From positions 1 through 64,000 of the forward strand of contig CAWDVH010000004.1 in the NCBI GenBank assembly GCA_963805705.1: DNA of 64,000 nt, read 5' to 3'. This document shows positions 32,105 to 40,920 of the stretch, piece by piece (within the stretch, counting starts at the first letter, position 1; each line of letters opens with the position of its first letter). Both the position numbers and the translations under genes were made by a program. The notes under the pieces are model-generated. The model saw nothing but the letters and a program-made list of their open reading frames with translations, was not told where the DNA came from and ran no database searches. Origin of the DNA: CAWDVH01 sp963805705. GTDB lineage: Bacteria; Actinomycetota; Actinomycetes; Streptosporangiales; Streptosporangiaceae.

Positions 32105-33445
32105 ATGCTGACCGCGTTCCTCCGGGCGTTCCGAACGCCTGACCTGCGCAAAAAGCTGCTATTTACGCTTTTCATCATCGCCGTGTTCCGGCTGGGCGCC
32201 ACGCTGCCGACGCCGGGAATCTCGCAGAAGGCTGTCGATTCCTGCCTGAACGTGGTGGCGCACAGTGGCTCCGCCAGCCTGCTCCAGCTGGTCAACCTGT
32301 TCAGCGGCGGTGCCCTGCTCAAGCTGACGGTCTTCGCGCTGGGCATCATGCCCTACATCACGGCGAGCATCATCCTGCAGCTGCTGGCCGTCGTCATCCC
32401 CCGCCTGGAGACCCTGCGGCAGGAAGGCCAGAGCGGCCAGGCGAAGATCACCCAGTACACCCGCTATCTCACGGTGGGCCTGGCCATCCTGCAGTCCACC
32501 GGCATCGTGGCGCTGGCCAGGTCAGGGAACCTGTTCGGCTCCAGCAGCTCGGCGTGCTCCAACCTGATCCCGAATCCGTCGGTCCTCACGATCTCCACGA
32601 TGGTCATCACCATGACCGCCGGCACCGCCGTCATCATGTGGCTGGGTGAGCTGATCACCGATCGCGGCGTCGGCAACGGCATGTCGCTGATTATCTTCAC
32701 CCAGGTCATCGCCGTCATTCCCGGCGAGATGGTGGCGATCTACAAGACCAAGCACGCCCTGGTCTTCCTCATCGTGCTGGCCGTGGGCGTGGCGATCGTG
32801 GCCTTTGTCGCGTTCATGGAACAGGCCCAGCGGCGGATCCCGGTCCAGTACGCCAAGCGGATGGTCGGGCGCAAGATGTACGGCGGGACCTCCACCTATA
32901 TCCCGCTGAAGGTGAACCAGGCGGGCGTCATCCCGGTCATCTTCGCGTCCTCGCTGCTCTATATCCCGCAGCTGGCCGCCCAGCTGTTCGGCAAGACGAC
33001 GGCCACGACCGGCTGGACGGTCTGGATCCAGCAGCACCTGGTCACCGGTCAGCCGGGCAGCACCCTGGGCAGCCAGGGTTATTACATACTGCTGTACTTC
33101 CTGCTGATCGTGTTCTTCACCTTCTTCTATGTATCGATCACCTTCAACCCGACTGAGGTGGCCGACAACATGAAGAAATACGGCGGCTTCATCCCCGGCA
33201 TCCGCCCCGGCTCGCCGACGGCGGGCTATCTCAGCTACGTGCTGAGCAGGCTGACCGCTCCCGGCTCGCTGTACCTGGCCGCGGTCGCCCTCATCCCGGT
33301 GGTCGCCATCACCCTGGTCGGCGCGTCGCAGCAGTTCCCCCTGGGCGGTACCAGCATCCTGATCGCGGTGGGGGTGGGACTCGATACGGTGAAGCAGATC
33401 GAGAGCCAGCTGCAGCAGCGTAACTATGAGGGTTTCCTGCGGTAG
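32105..33445 (+). CDS. secY: Preprotein translocase subunit SecY
   Basis: The 446-residue pore of the Sec translocon, with about ten hydrophobic helices, MLTAFLRAFRTPDLRKKLL at the N-terminus, the plug-helix region around residue 65 and the cytoplasmic loop KRMVGRKMYGGTSTYIPLKV. The 211-bp gap before it may hold a promoter, as secY begins a secY-adk-map unit here. Its stop overlaps the adk GTG. Confidence 0.97.
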   Translation: MLTAFLRAFRTPDLRKKLLFTLFIIAVFRLGATLPTPGISQKAVDSCLNVVAHSGSASLLQLVNLFSGGALLKLTVFALGIMPYITASIILQLLAVVIPRLETLRQEGQSGQAKITQYTRYLTVGLAILQSTGIVALARSGNLFGSSSSACSNLIPNPSVLTISTMVITMTAGTAVIMWLGELITDRGVGNGMSLIIFTQVIAVIPGEMVAIYKTKHALVFLIVLAVGVAIVAFVAFMEQAQRRIPVQYAKRMVGRKMYGGTSTYIPLKVNQAGVIPVIFASSLLYIPQLAAQLFGKTTATTGWTVWIQQHLVTGQPGSTLGSQGYYILLYFLLIVFFTFFYVSITFNPTEVADNMKKYGGFIPGIRPGSPTAGYLSYVLSRLTAPGSLYLAAVALIPVVAITLVGASQQFPLGGTSILIAVGVGLDTVKQIESQLQQRNYEGFLR

Positions 33446-34098
33446 TGCGAGTCGTCCTCGTCGGGCCCCCCGGTGCGGGCAAGGGGACACAGGCCCAGTT
33501 CATAGCCTCCCACCTGGCGATACCGAAGATCTCGACAGGTGAGATCTTCAGGTCCAACGTCAGCACGGGCACTGAGCTCGGCCGCCAGGCCAAGGCCTTC
33601 ATGGACCGGGGTGACCTGGTCCCCGACGAGGTCACCATCGCCATGGTGACGAGCCGGCTGCAGGAGGAGGACGCGCAGGCAGGCTTCCTGCTCGACGGGT
33701 TCCCCAGGAATGTCCCGCAGGCCGAGACGCTCAAGAAGATGCTGGCCGAGTGGGACACCCGGCTGGAGCTCGTGCTCGAGCTGGTCGTCGACCATGACGA
33801 GGTGGTCAGGCGGCTGTCCGGGCGCCGGACCTGCCGCAGATGCGGCCGGGTGTGGCACGCGGCGTTCGACCCGCCGTCGCGGCCCGGGCAGTGCGATGAC
33901 TGCGGCGGAGAGCTCTTCCAGCGGGACGACGACCGCGAGGAGACCATCAGGCACCGGCTTGAGGTATACCAGCAGCAGACCCAGCCGCTTATCTCGTTCT
34001 ACGCGGATGAGGGCACCCTGCTCGGCATCGATGCGACCGGGCCGGTGGAGGAGATCACGGACCGGGCGCTGACCGCGCTGCGGCGTTTTGTGCGCTGA
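33445..34098 (+). CDS. adk: Adenylate kinase, zinc-lid type
   Basis: A 217-residue enzyme interconverting ATP + AMP and 2 ADP. The P-loop is GPPGAGKGTQA; LLDGFPRN and the AMP-site TGEIFRSN follow. The lid carries four cysteines, Cys130, Cys133, Cys150 and Cys153, a zinc-binding lid often found in Gram-positives. The GTG start shares a base with the secY stop. Confidence 0.97.
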   Translation: MRVVLVGPPGAGKGTQAQFIASHLAIPKISTGEIFRSNVSTGTELGRQAKAFMDRGDLVPDEVTIAMVTSRLQEEDAQAGFLLDGFPRNVPQAETLKKMLAEWDTRLELVLELVVDHDEVVRRLSGRRTCRRCGRVWHAAFDPPSRPGQCDDCGGELFQRDDDREETIRHRLEVYQQQTQPLISFYADEGTLLGIDATGPVEEITDRALTALRRFVR

Positions 34099-34149
34099 CG
34101 TCAGCTGGCCCGGTCTGCGGGTACGGTTAGCTACGAACCGGGAGGCACC

Positions 34150-34977
34150 ATGCGGACGGGTCGGGAACCGCCGATTCAGATCAAGACCCCGGACCAGCTC
34201 GCCGTGATGCGAGAGGCCGGCCTCGTGGTCGCGCATGCCCTGCGGACCCTGGCCGCGGCGGTCGAGCCGGGCATCAGCACGGCCGACCTGGACGCCCTGG
34301 CCGAGCGCGAGATCCGCGCCGCCGGCGCGGTGCCCTCCTTCAAGGGCTATTACGGCTTCCCCGCCACGATCTGCACCTCCGTCAATGACCAGATCGTGCA
34401 TGGCATCCCCAGCCCGTCGGTGCTCCTGGCCGCCGGCGACGTGATCTCGATTGACTGCGGTGCGATCGTCGGCGGCTGGCACGGCGACGCGGCGGTGACG
34501 GTCGGCGTCGGGCCGGTTGACGATCAGGTCGCGGGTCTCCTCGACGCCTGCGAGCGGGCGCTGTGGCAGGGCCTGGCCCGCGCGGTGCCGGGTAACCGGC
34601 TGACGGACATATCCCATGCGGTGGAGTCGAGCGCGCGCGCCAGCGGCACGTACGGGATCGTGCGGGAGTACGTGGGCCACGGGATCGGCTCGCAGATGCA
34701 CATGGAACCGTCCGTGCCCAACTACGGCAAGCCCGGCCGGGGACCTGAGCTGCAGGAGGGAATGGCGCTGGCGATCGAGCCCATGCTCGTCCTGGGCCGG
34801 CGGCAGACCCGGCAGCTCGCCGACGGCTGGACTGTCGTTACGGCCGACGGGACATGGTCGGCTCATTTCGAGCACACTGTGGCCATCACGGCGGACGGCC
34901 CCTGGGTGCTGACGGCGCAGGACGGCGGCGCTAGCGGCCTGCGCCGCCAGTCCGCCGGAGCGCACTCGACGGGCTGA
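34150..34977 (+). CDS. map: Methionine aminopeptidase, type I
   Basis: A 275-residue metallopeptidase that removes the initiator methionine from nascent proteins. Metal ligands are Asp102, Asp113, His177, Glu210 and Glu241, with the substrate-contact His84 in DQIVHGIPS. Start ATG 34150 follows CGGGAGGCACC. It is the usual third gene of the secY-adk-map unit. Confidence 0.96.
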   Translation: MRTGREPPIQIKTPDQLAVMREAGLVVAHALRTLAAAVEPGISTADLDALAEREIRAAGAVPSFKGYYGFPATICTSVNDQIVHGIPSPSVLLAAGDVISIDCGAIVGGWHGDAAVTVGVGPVDDQVAGLLDACERALWQGLARAVPGNRLTDISHAVESSARASGTYGIVREYVGHGIGSQMHMEPSVPNYGKPGRGPELQEGMALAIEPMLVLGRRQTRQLADGWTVVTADGTWSAHFEHTVAITADGPWVLTAQDGGASGLRRQSAGAHSTG

Positions 34978-34987
34978 GGAGGACCTG

Positions 34988-35521
34988 ATGGCGGCCGACC
35001 CGAGGATCCGGGCGTCTGACGACGACCGGGATCGCGCAGCGTCGCTGCTGCGTGAGCACCACGCGGTAGGCAGGCTGACGCCCGAGGAGTTCTCCGAGCG
35101 ACTCGACAAGGTCTATGAGGCCAAGACCGTCGGAGAGCTGGACGAGCTCATGTCCGACCTGCCGGGCATCGACCTGTACCGGCTGCCCGACGCCTCCATG
35201 CCCCGCTACCGCGGAATTACGCCGGGCGGGACCTCCCCCCTGGCCGCGACGCAGGCGGCGGGCGGCATTGCCCACGGCCACGGACGGTTCTCCCCAGCGT
35301 GGCAGGCCGCGTGGGGATCGTGGTTCAGCGTCAGCCTGGTCTGCTTCGTGATCTGGGCTCTCACCGGGGCCGGATATCCCTGGCCGCTATGGGTGGCCGG
35401 CCCGCTCGGCGCGATCCTGCTCGGTCGCTGGATCACGGGCGGCCCGGCGGACGACTCAGGCTCCCGCCGCGAGCCGCGCGGCGGGCACGATCAGATCGGC
35501 GGCAATACGCCCGATCCGTGA
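34988..35521 (+). CDS. DUF1707 (SHOCT-like) membrane protein
   Basis: A 177-residue protein with an N-terminal DUF1707 domain (RASDDDRDRAASLLREHHAV and LTPEEFSERLDKVYEAKT, residues 8-60) and two hydrophobic segments (about residues 110-150) before a charged, disordered tail. DUF1707 proteins are widespread actinobacterial membrane proteins of unknown function. It starts ten bases after map with GAGGAGGACCTG upstream, so it is in the same operon. Confidence 0.85.
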   Translation: MAADPRIRASDDDRDRAASLLREHHAVGRLTPEEFSERLDKVYEAKTVGELDELMSDLPGIDLYRLPDASMPRYRGITPGGTSPLAATQAAGGIAHGHGRFSPAWQAAWGSWFSVSLVCFVIWALTGAGYPWPLWVAGPLGAILLGRWITGGPADDSGSRREPRGGHDQIGGNTPDP

Positions 35522-35950
35522 TGCTGGCCGCCCGCCGGGGAATTTCCGGCCCGCCCGATGCGTCATGCCCGCCGGGGAATTTCCTGCGCCCTGGCCTGGT
35601 TAGCGCTCAAGGAATTCAAAGTGTGCCCCCGGGTTCGCATTGTCCTCGTGTCTCGCGTAGACTCTGCTCCGGCCCATGAGCTGCTGCTTGGCTGCTGGCC
35701 GCAGGGCGATGGCTGCCTTCCAGGGAGCCGCCCGGGTCCGGAGGACGTGCGCAAGCACGAGCCGGACGTGGGGGAAACCACCGATGACCGCACGAGACCT
35801 GCTGCGGCACGGCCGGCAACGGCCGCTCCTGGCAGGCCACAGCACCAGGCTGTACAGCACTGAATTCTGTACGGCAAGACAGCAACAGACAGCACCAGCT
35901 AGCACGCAATGACCGGCAGGCTGGCCGACGATCAGCGAAGCGCGGAGGAT
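35522..35950 (+). other. 429-bp region before infA
   Basis: It contains an 18-bp direct repeat (see separate entry) and a possible -10 box TAGACT at 35658-35663 without a good -35 box. Infer a promoter for the infA-rpmJ-rpsM-rpsK-rpsD-rpoA-rplQ unit. No gene is evident. Confidence 0.55.
35530..35584 (+). repeat. 18-bp direct repeat upstream of infA
   Basis: GCCCGCCGGGGAATTTCC occurs identically at 35530-35547 and 35567-35584. Confidence 0.9.
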
Positions 35951-36172
35951 ATGCCCAAGAAAGACGGCGCCATTGAGATCGAGGGCACGGTGGTGGAATC
36001 GCTGCCCAACGCCTTCTTCAGAGTGGAGCTTGACAACGGGCACAAGGTCCTGGCCCACATCAGCGGGAAGATGAGGATGCACTACATCCGGATCCTTCCC
36101 GATGACCGGGTTGTCGTCGAGCTGAGCCCCTACGACCTCAGTCGTGGGCGGATTGTCTACCGGTACAAGTAA
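35951..36172 (+). CDS. infA: Translation initiation factor IF-1
   Basis: A 73-residue OB-fold factor that blocks the A site during initiation. IEIEGTVVESLPNAFFRVEL and HISGKMRMHYIRILPDDRV are conserved. ATG 35951 follows GCGGAGGAT. Confidence 0.97.
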   Translation: MPKKDGAIEIEGTVVESLPNAFFRVELDNGHKVLAHISGKMRMHYIRILPDDRVVVELSPYDLSRGRIVYRYK

Positions 36173-36228
36173 CGAGCTGACGGTGCACGGGCCGGTAACC
36201 TGGCCCCGAGCGCCTGAGGAGAACCGCA

Positions 36229-36342
36229 ATGAAGGTCAAGCCGAGTGTGAAGAAGATCTGCAGCAAGTGCCGGATCATTCGCCGGCATGGCCGCGTCATG
36301 GTCATCTGCTCTGATCCGCGGCACAAGCAGCGCCAGGGCTGA
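36229..36342 (+). CDS. rpmJ: 50S ribosomal protein L36, zinc type
   Basis: A 37-residue protein, MKVKPSVKKICSKCRIIRRH, with zinc ligands Cys11, Cys14, Cys27 and His32. CTGAGGAGAACCGCA precedes the ATG. Confidence 0.97.
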   Translation: MKVKPSVKKICSKCRIIRRHGRVMVICSDPRHKQRQG

Positions 36343-36520
36343 TCCAGACTGACCCTGCAGTACTAACCCGGCAGTACCCGCACGCACAGTAAGACACGCA
36401 CCGCGATCCGTTCCCGGCCAGGCCGGGGACGGATTACCCCCGGAGGAGGCCGGGGCCACCGTCCGGGCAGACGGGGGAGCGGCGCGCAGGACCTCCGAGA
36501 CAGAAGGAGAACTGCCCACG

Positions 36521-36901
36521 ATGGCACGCCTCGTCGGCGTTGACCTCCCGCGCGAGAAGCGGCTTGAGGTCGCGCTTACTTATATCTACGGAATCGGCCG
36601 CACCCGCGCGCTTGAGACGCTCAGCGCTACCGGAGTCAGCGGCGATACTCGCGTCCACGAGCTGGGGGATGATGATCTCGTCCGCCTCAGGGACTGGATC
36701 GACGCGACCTACAAGGTCGAAGGTGACCTGCGCCGCGAGGTGCAGGCCGACATTCGGCGCAAGGTGGAGATCGGGTGCTACCAGGGCATCCGTCACCGCC
36801 GCGGGCTGCCCGTGCACGGCCAGCGCACGCAGACCAATGCCCGCACCAGGAAGGGCAAGAAGAAGACAGTTGCCGGCAAGAAGAAGACCGGCAAGAAGTA
36901 G
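36521..36901 (+). CDS. rpsM: 30S ribosomal protein S13
   Basis: A 126-residue head protein contacting P-site tRNA and bridge B1. MARLVGVDLPREKRLEVALT and YQGIRHRRGLPVHGQRTQTN are conserved; the lysine-rich tail is normal. Start follows AGAAGGAGAACTGCCCACG. Confidence 0.97.
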   Translation: MARLVGVDLPREKRLEVALTYIYGIGRTRALETLSATGVSGDTRVHELGDDDLVRLRDWIDATYKVEGDLRREVQADIRRKVEIGCYQGIRHRRGLPVHGQRTQTNARTRKGKKKTVAGKKKTGKK

Positions 36902-36980
36902 TCCCTAGCGCCCTGTCGCCCGCACTAGGGGAGGCACGGCACCCACAGCGGACCGACCACCTCCGGAGTTGAGGAGCAGG

Positions 36981-37382
36981 ATGCCTCCCAAGAGTCGTAC
37001 CGGCGTCAAGAAAGTACGCCGCAAGGAAAGAAAGAACATTGCTCACGGGCACGCCCACATCAAGAGCACGTTCAACAACACCATCGTCTCCATCACCGAC
37101 CCTGGCGGCAGCGTCATCGCGTGGGCGTCGTCTGGCCAGGTCGGATTCAAGGGCTCGCGTAAGTCGACGCCGTTCGCCGCTCAGATGGCCGCTGAGGCCG
37201 CCGCGCGCCGTGCGATGGAGCACGGCATGCGCAAGGTAGACGTCTTCGTGAAGGGTCCGGGCTCAGGCCGGGAAACCGCCATCCGGTCCCTGCAGGCGAC
37301 CGGCCTGGAGGTCGGCTCGATCCAGGACGTCACCCCGGTTCCGCACAATGGCTGCCGCCCGCCTAAGCGGCGCCGGGTCTGA
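36981..37382 (+). CDS. rpsK: 30S ribosomal protein S11
   Basis: A 133-residue platform protein. GHAHIKSTFNNTIVSITDP, SSGQVGFKGSRKSTPFAAQ and PHNGCRPPKRRRV are diagnostic. ATG 36981 follows GAGGAGCAGG closely; the TTG at 36969 is in frame but less likely. Confidence 0.96.
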   Translation: MPPKSRTGVKKVRRKERKNIAHGHAHIKSTFNNTIVSITDPGGSVIAWASSGQVGFKGSRKSTPFAAQMAAEAAARRAMEHGMRKVDVFVKGPGSGRETAIRSLQATGLEVGSIQDVTPVPHNGCRPPKRRRV

Positions 37383-37398
37383 GGAGTAAGCGACAAAT

Positions 37399-38025
37399 AT
37401 GGCTCGATACACAGGTGCGGACTGCAAGCGCTGCCGCCGCGAGAAGACCAAGCTGTTCCTGAAGGGCGCGAAGTGCGACTCGCCGAAGTGCCCCATAGAG
37501 ATCCGGCCGTACCCGCCGGGTGAGCATGGCCGGAACCGGCCGAAGGAGAGCGAGTACCTGCTTCAGGTCAGGGAGAAGCAGAAGGCCCGCCGCATCTACG
37601 GCGTCCTCGAGCGGCAGTTCCACAACTACTACGAGGAAGCCACCCGCAAGCGCGGGAAGACCGGCGAGGTCCTGCTCCAGATCCTGGAGTCCCGCCTCGA
37701 CAACGTGGTTTACCGGGCGGGCTTCGCCAAGAGCCGTGACATGGCGCGCCAGCTCGTCAATCACGGGCACGTCCAGGTCAACGGCCACAAGGTGGACATC
37801 CCCTCGTTCCGGGTCAGCGAGAACGACATCGTCGAGGTGGCGAGCAAGTCACGCGAGCTGACGCCGTTCGTGGTCGCTCGCGCCGAGGCGGGGGAGCGGA
37901 CCGTTCCCGCCTGGATCGAGGTGATCCCGGACAAGATGCGCGTCCTGGTGCATACGCTCCCCGTCCGGGCCCAGATCGACACGCTGGTCCAGGAGCAGCT
38001 CATCGTTGAGTACTACTCGAAGTAA
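37399..38025 (+). CDS. rpsD: 30S ribosomal protein S4, zinc type
   Basis: A 208-residue assembly initiator. Four N-terminal cysteines, Cys9, Cys12, Cys26 and Cys31, form the zinc site of the C+ type. The S4 RNA-binding domain is at about residues 98-160 (ILESRLDNVVYRAGFAKSRD). Start ATG 37399 after GAGGAGTAAGCGACAAAT. Confidence 0.97.
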   Translation: MARYTGADCKRCRREKTKLFLKGAKCDSPKCPIEIRPYPPGEHGRNRPKESEYLLQVREKQKARRIYGVLERQFHNYYEEATRKRGKTGEVLLQILESRLDNVVYRAGFAKSRDMARQLVNHGHVQVNGHKVDIPSFRVSENDIVEVASKSRELTPFVVARAEAGERTVPAWIEVIPDKMRVLVHTLPVRAQIDTLVQEQLIVEYYSK

Positions 38026-38129
38026 CCGCGGTACCGGCCCGCCGCGTCTGGCGGGCCACCAGCCTGGCGGCGCAGCCGCCAGCGGAAGTCGCGACTGTCA
38101 AATAGCGGGCAGCGCGGAAAGGAACAGTC

Positions 38130-39146
38130 ATGCTTATCGCCCAGCGCCCGAGTCTCGCCGAGGAGCAGGTAGACGAGTTCCGGTCACGGTTCGTCATCGA
38201 GCCGCTTGAGCCAGGATTCGGCTACACGATCGGAAACTCGATCCGCCGTACGCTCCTGTCCTCCATCCCCGGTGCTGCCGTGACCAGCATCAGGATCGAG
38301 GGAGTGCTGCACGAGTTCTCCACGGTTCCAGGGGTCATCGAGGACGTGACCGACATCATCCTGAACCTGAAGGAGCTTGTCGTCTCCTCCGAGCACGACG
38401 AGCCCGTGCACATGTACCTGCGCAAGCAGGGCCCCGGCCCGGTGACCGCCGCGGACATCGCTCCGCCCGCGGGCATGGAGGTTCATAACCCGGAGCTGCA
38501 CATCGCCACGCTGAACAGCAAGGGCAAGCTGGAGATGGAGCTGACGGTCGAGCGCGGCCGCGGCTACGTCTCAGCGGCCCAGAACAAGCAGCAGGGCCAG
38601 GAGATCGGCCGGATTCCGATCGACTCGATCTACTCGCCCGTCATGCGGGTCACCTACAAGGTCGAGGCGACGCGCGTGGAGCAGCGCACCGACTTCGACA
38701 AGCTGATCCTCGACGTTGAGACCAAGCCCTGCATGCGCCCGCGGGACGCGGTGGCGAGCGCGGGCAAGACGCTGGTCGAGCTCTTCGGGCTGGCCAGGGA
38801 GCTGAACGTCGACGCCGAGGGCATCGACATCGGCCCGTCGCCGACGGACGCCGCGCTCGCGGCGGACCTGGCGCTGCCGATCGAGGAGCTGAACCTCACC
38901 GTCCGCTCCTACAACTGCCTCAAGCGCGAGGGCATTCACACGGTGGGCGAGCTTGTCGCCCGCAGCGAGCAGGATCTTCTCGACATCCGCAACTTCGGCG
39001 CGAAGTCGATCGAGGAAGTCAAGCAGAAGCTGATCGACATGGGCCTTGCGCTCAAGGACTCGCCGCCCGGATTCGACCCCGGGACCGCAGCGGACAGCTA
39101 CGGGGCGGATGACGACGAGAGCTACGTCGAGACCGAGCAGTACTGA
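38130..39146 (+). CDS. rpoA: DNA-directed RNA polymerase subunit alpha
   Basis: A 338-residue subunit that nucleates polymerase assembly and binds regulators and UP elements. The N-terminal domain contains FVIEPLEPGFGYTIGNSIRR and LLSSIPGAAVTS; the C-terminal domain (about residues 250-315) contains NCLKREGIHTVGELV and NFGAKSIEEVKQKL. It starts after CGGAAAGGAACAGTC. Confidence 0.97.
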   Translation: MLIAQRPSLAEEQVDEFRSRFVIEPLEPGFGYTIGNSIRRTLLSSIPGAAVTSIRIEGVLHEFSTVPGVIEDVTDIILNLKELVVSSEHDEPVHMYLRKQGPGPVTAADIAPPAGMEVHNPELHIATLNSKGKLEMELTVERGRGYVSAAQNKQQGQEIGRIPIDSIYSPVMRVTYKVEATRVEQRTDFDKLILDVETKPCMRPRDAVASAGKTLVELFGLARELNVDAEGIDIGPSPTDAALAADLALPIEELNLTVRSYNCLKREGIHTVGELVARSEQDLLDIRNFGAKSIEEVKQKLIDMGLALKDSPPGFDPGTAADSYGADDDESYVETEQY

Positions 39147-39195
39147 CGGGCTGGATAGCTGGACCCTGCAGTAGCGAGCCAAGGAGAACTTTTCG

Positions 39196-39873
39196 ATGCC
39201 AACGCCCACCAAGGGTCGCCGAATGGGCGGCAGCTCGGCCCATCAGCGGCACATGCTGGCGAACCTGGCCACGGCGCTCTTCGAGCATGGCAAGATCACG
39301 ACCACCGAGGCCAGGGCGCGCAGGCTCCGGCCCGTGGCCGAGCGCCTGATCACCTTCGCCAAGCGGGGCGACCTGCACGCCCGGCGCCAGGTGCTCTCCG
39401 TCGTGACCGACAAGAGCGTGGTGCACACCCTGTTCGCCGACATCGGGCCGAGCTTTGCCAGTCGTGATGGCGGTTACACGCGGATCACCAAGGTCGGGCC
39501 GCGCAAGGGCGACAACGCAGCGCTGGCCGTGATCGAGCTGATACGCGAGGAAGTGGACGCCAAGCCGCGCCGTCGCCGCGCCCGCCGCACGCAGCCGCCC
39601 CCCAGCCGGGCGGGCCGTCCCGAGCGTGGCCAGGCCGAGGCTACCGAGGCGGACGGCCAGGCCGAGGCGGCCGAGGGGGCTGACGTGACGGCCGAGGTTG
39701 ACGGCACGCAACCGCCTGAGTCCGCGGCCGAGACCGAGACGGCGGACAGCGCCGCGGCGGATGACAGCGCGGCGGATGACAGCGCGGCGGAAGGCAGCAC
39801 GGCGGAAGGCAGCACGGCTGATGCGGAAGCAACAGCGCAGGATGCGAACGCCGAGGAGACCAGCGACAGCTGA
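39196..39873 (+). CDS. rplQ: 50S ribosomal protein L17 with long charged tail
   Basis: The L17 core (MPTPTKGRRMGGSSAHQRHM, then VVTDKSVVHTLFADIGPSF and GGYTRITKVGPRKGDNA) ends near residue 118. The remaining 107 residues are first arginine-rich, then acidic with Ala-Asp-Asp-Ser and Ala-Glu-Gly-Ser-Thr repeats. Actinobacterial L17 often has an acidic tail, but this one nearly doubles the protein. ATG 39196 follows AAGGAGAACTTTTCG. Confidence 0.95.
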   Translation: MPTPTKGRRMGGSSAHQRHMLANLATALFEHGKITTTEARARRLRPVAERLITFAKRGDLHARRQVLSVVTDKSVVHTLFADIGPSFASRDGGYTRITKVGPRKGDNAALAVIELIREEVDAKPRRRRARRTQPPPSRAGRPERGQAEATEADGQAEAAEGADVTAEVDGTQPPESAAETETADSAAADDSAADDSAAEGSTAEGSTADAEATAQDANAEETSDS

Positions 39874-39902
39874 GAAGCCGGGAAGACCAGCGACAGCCGA
39901 GG

Positions 39903-40844
39903 ATGCGGGCCGCGCCAGAGGCAGGCGACAGCGCCGGGCCAGGCCGTAACGACCAGCCGGCCGGGGCTGATCCGCCGCCGCGTCCCGGCACCGTCCGGCT
40001 GCGCCTGGCGGTGTCCTACGATGGCTCAGGCTTTCACGGGTGGGCCAGGCAGCCGGACCTGCGAACGGTGCAGCAGGCCGTCGAGGAGGCACTCGGCCTC
40101 GTGCTTGGCCTGGCCCGCCCGCCCGTGCTGACGGTCGCCGGGCGGACCGATGCGGGCGTGCACGCCCGTGGCCAGGTAGCCCACGCTGACGTGCCATCGG
40201 ATTCCTGGGAGCGGGCCGGCCAGACCGCGATCCGGAGGCTGGCCCGGCTGCTCCCGCCCGACGTCCGGGTGCCCGCGATCGGCATCGCGGCCGAGGGCTT
40301 CGATGCGAGATTCTCCGCGCTCTGGCGGCGATACTCCTACCGGGTGTGCACCGATCCCGCAGGCGCTGAGCCGCTTCGTCGGCACGACACCTTGTGGTAT
40401 CCCAGAGCGCTTGACCCGGCGCGGATGAACGACGCGGCGCGCCCGTGCCTGGGTGAGCATGATTTCGCCGCGTTCTGCCGGCGGCGCGAGGGCGCCACGA
40501 CCGTGCGGGAGCTGCTGCGACTTGAGTGGTCACGGCCCGCGCCAGGGATCGGCGTGGCCACCGTGGCCGCAGACGCGTTCTGCCACAACATGGTGCGCGC
40601 GCTGGTGGGGGCTCTGCTATCGGTAGGAGACGGGAGCAGGCCGGTCACCTGGCTCGCGCAGGTGCTGGCGGCCGGGGTCCGTGACCCTGCCGTGCGGGTC
40701 CTGCCACCGCACGGCCTCTGCCTTGAGGAAGTCCGGTATCCGGCGCCCGCCGGGCTGGCCGGGCGGGCCCGGCTGACTCGCCGGGTCCGCCCGCCGCCGA
40801 CGGCTCTGGCTGACTCGCCTGCGGCGCCGGCCGAGCCCGGCTGA
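39903..40844 (+). CDS. truA: tRNA pseudouridine synthase A
   Basis: A 313-residue enzyme that makes pseudouridine at positions 38-40 of tRNA anticodon stems. The catalytic Asp is in AGRTDAGVHARGQVAH. The domain begins at VRLRLAVSYDGSGFHGWARQ near residue 31, so the ATG at 39903 gives a 30-residue disordered leader. No better start is seen. It normally follows rplQ. Confidence 0.94.
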   Translation: MRAAPEAGDSAGPGRNDQPAGADPPPRPGTVRLRLAVSYDGSGFHGWARQPDLRTVQQAVEEALGLVLGLARPPVLTVAGRTDAGVHARGQVAHADVPSDSWERAGQTAIRRLARLLPPDVRVPAIGIAAEGFDARFSALWRRYSYRVCTDPAGAEPLRRHDTLWYPRALDPARMNDAARPCLGEHDFAAFCRRREGATTVRELLRLEWSRPAPGIGVATVAADAFCHNMVRALVGALLSVGDGSRPVTWLAQVLAAGVRDPAVRVLPPHGLCLEEVRYPAPAGLAGRARLTRRVRPPPTALADSPAAPAEPG

Positions 40845-40912
40845 TCTGCGCCGCGGCCACGCCCCTGGCTGATCTGCGCGGCCAGCTACGGCTGGGCCCT
40901 GGCTGATCTGCG
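40839..40912 (+). repeat. Three copies of GGCTGATCTGCG after truA
   Basis: The 12-mer occurs at 40839, 40867 and 40901, within a short gap between the convergent genes truA and the next minus-strand gene. The first copy includes the truA stop codon. Confidence 0.85.
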
Positions 40913-40920
40913 TCGCAGCT

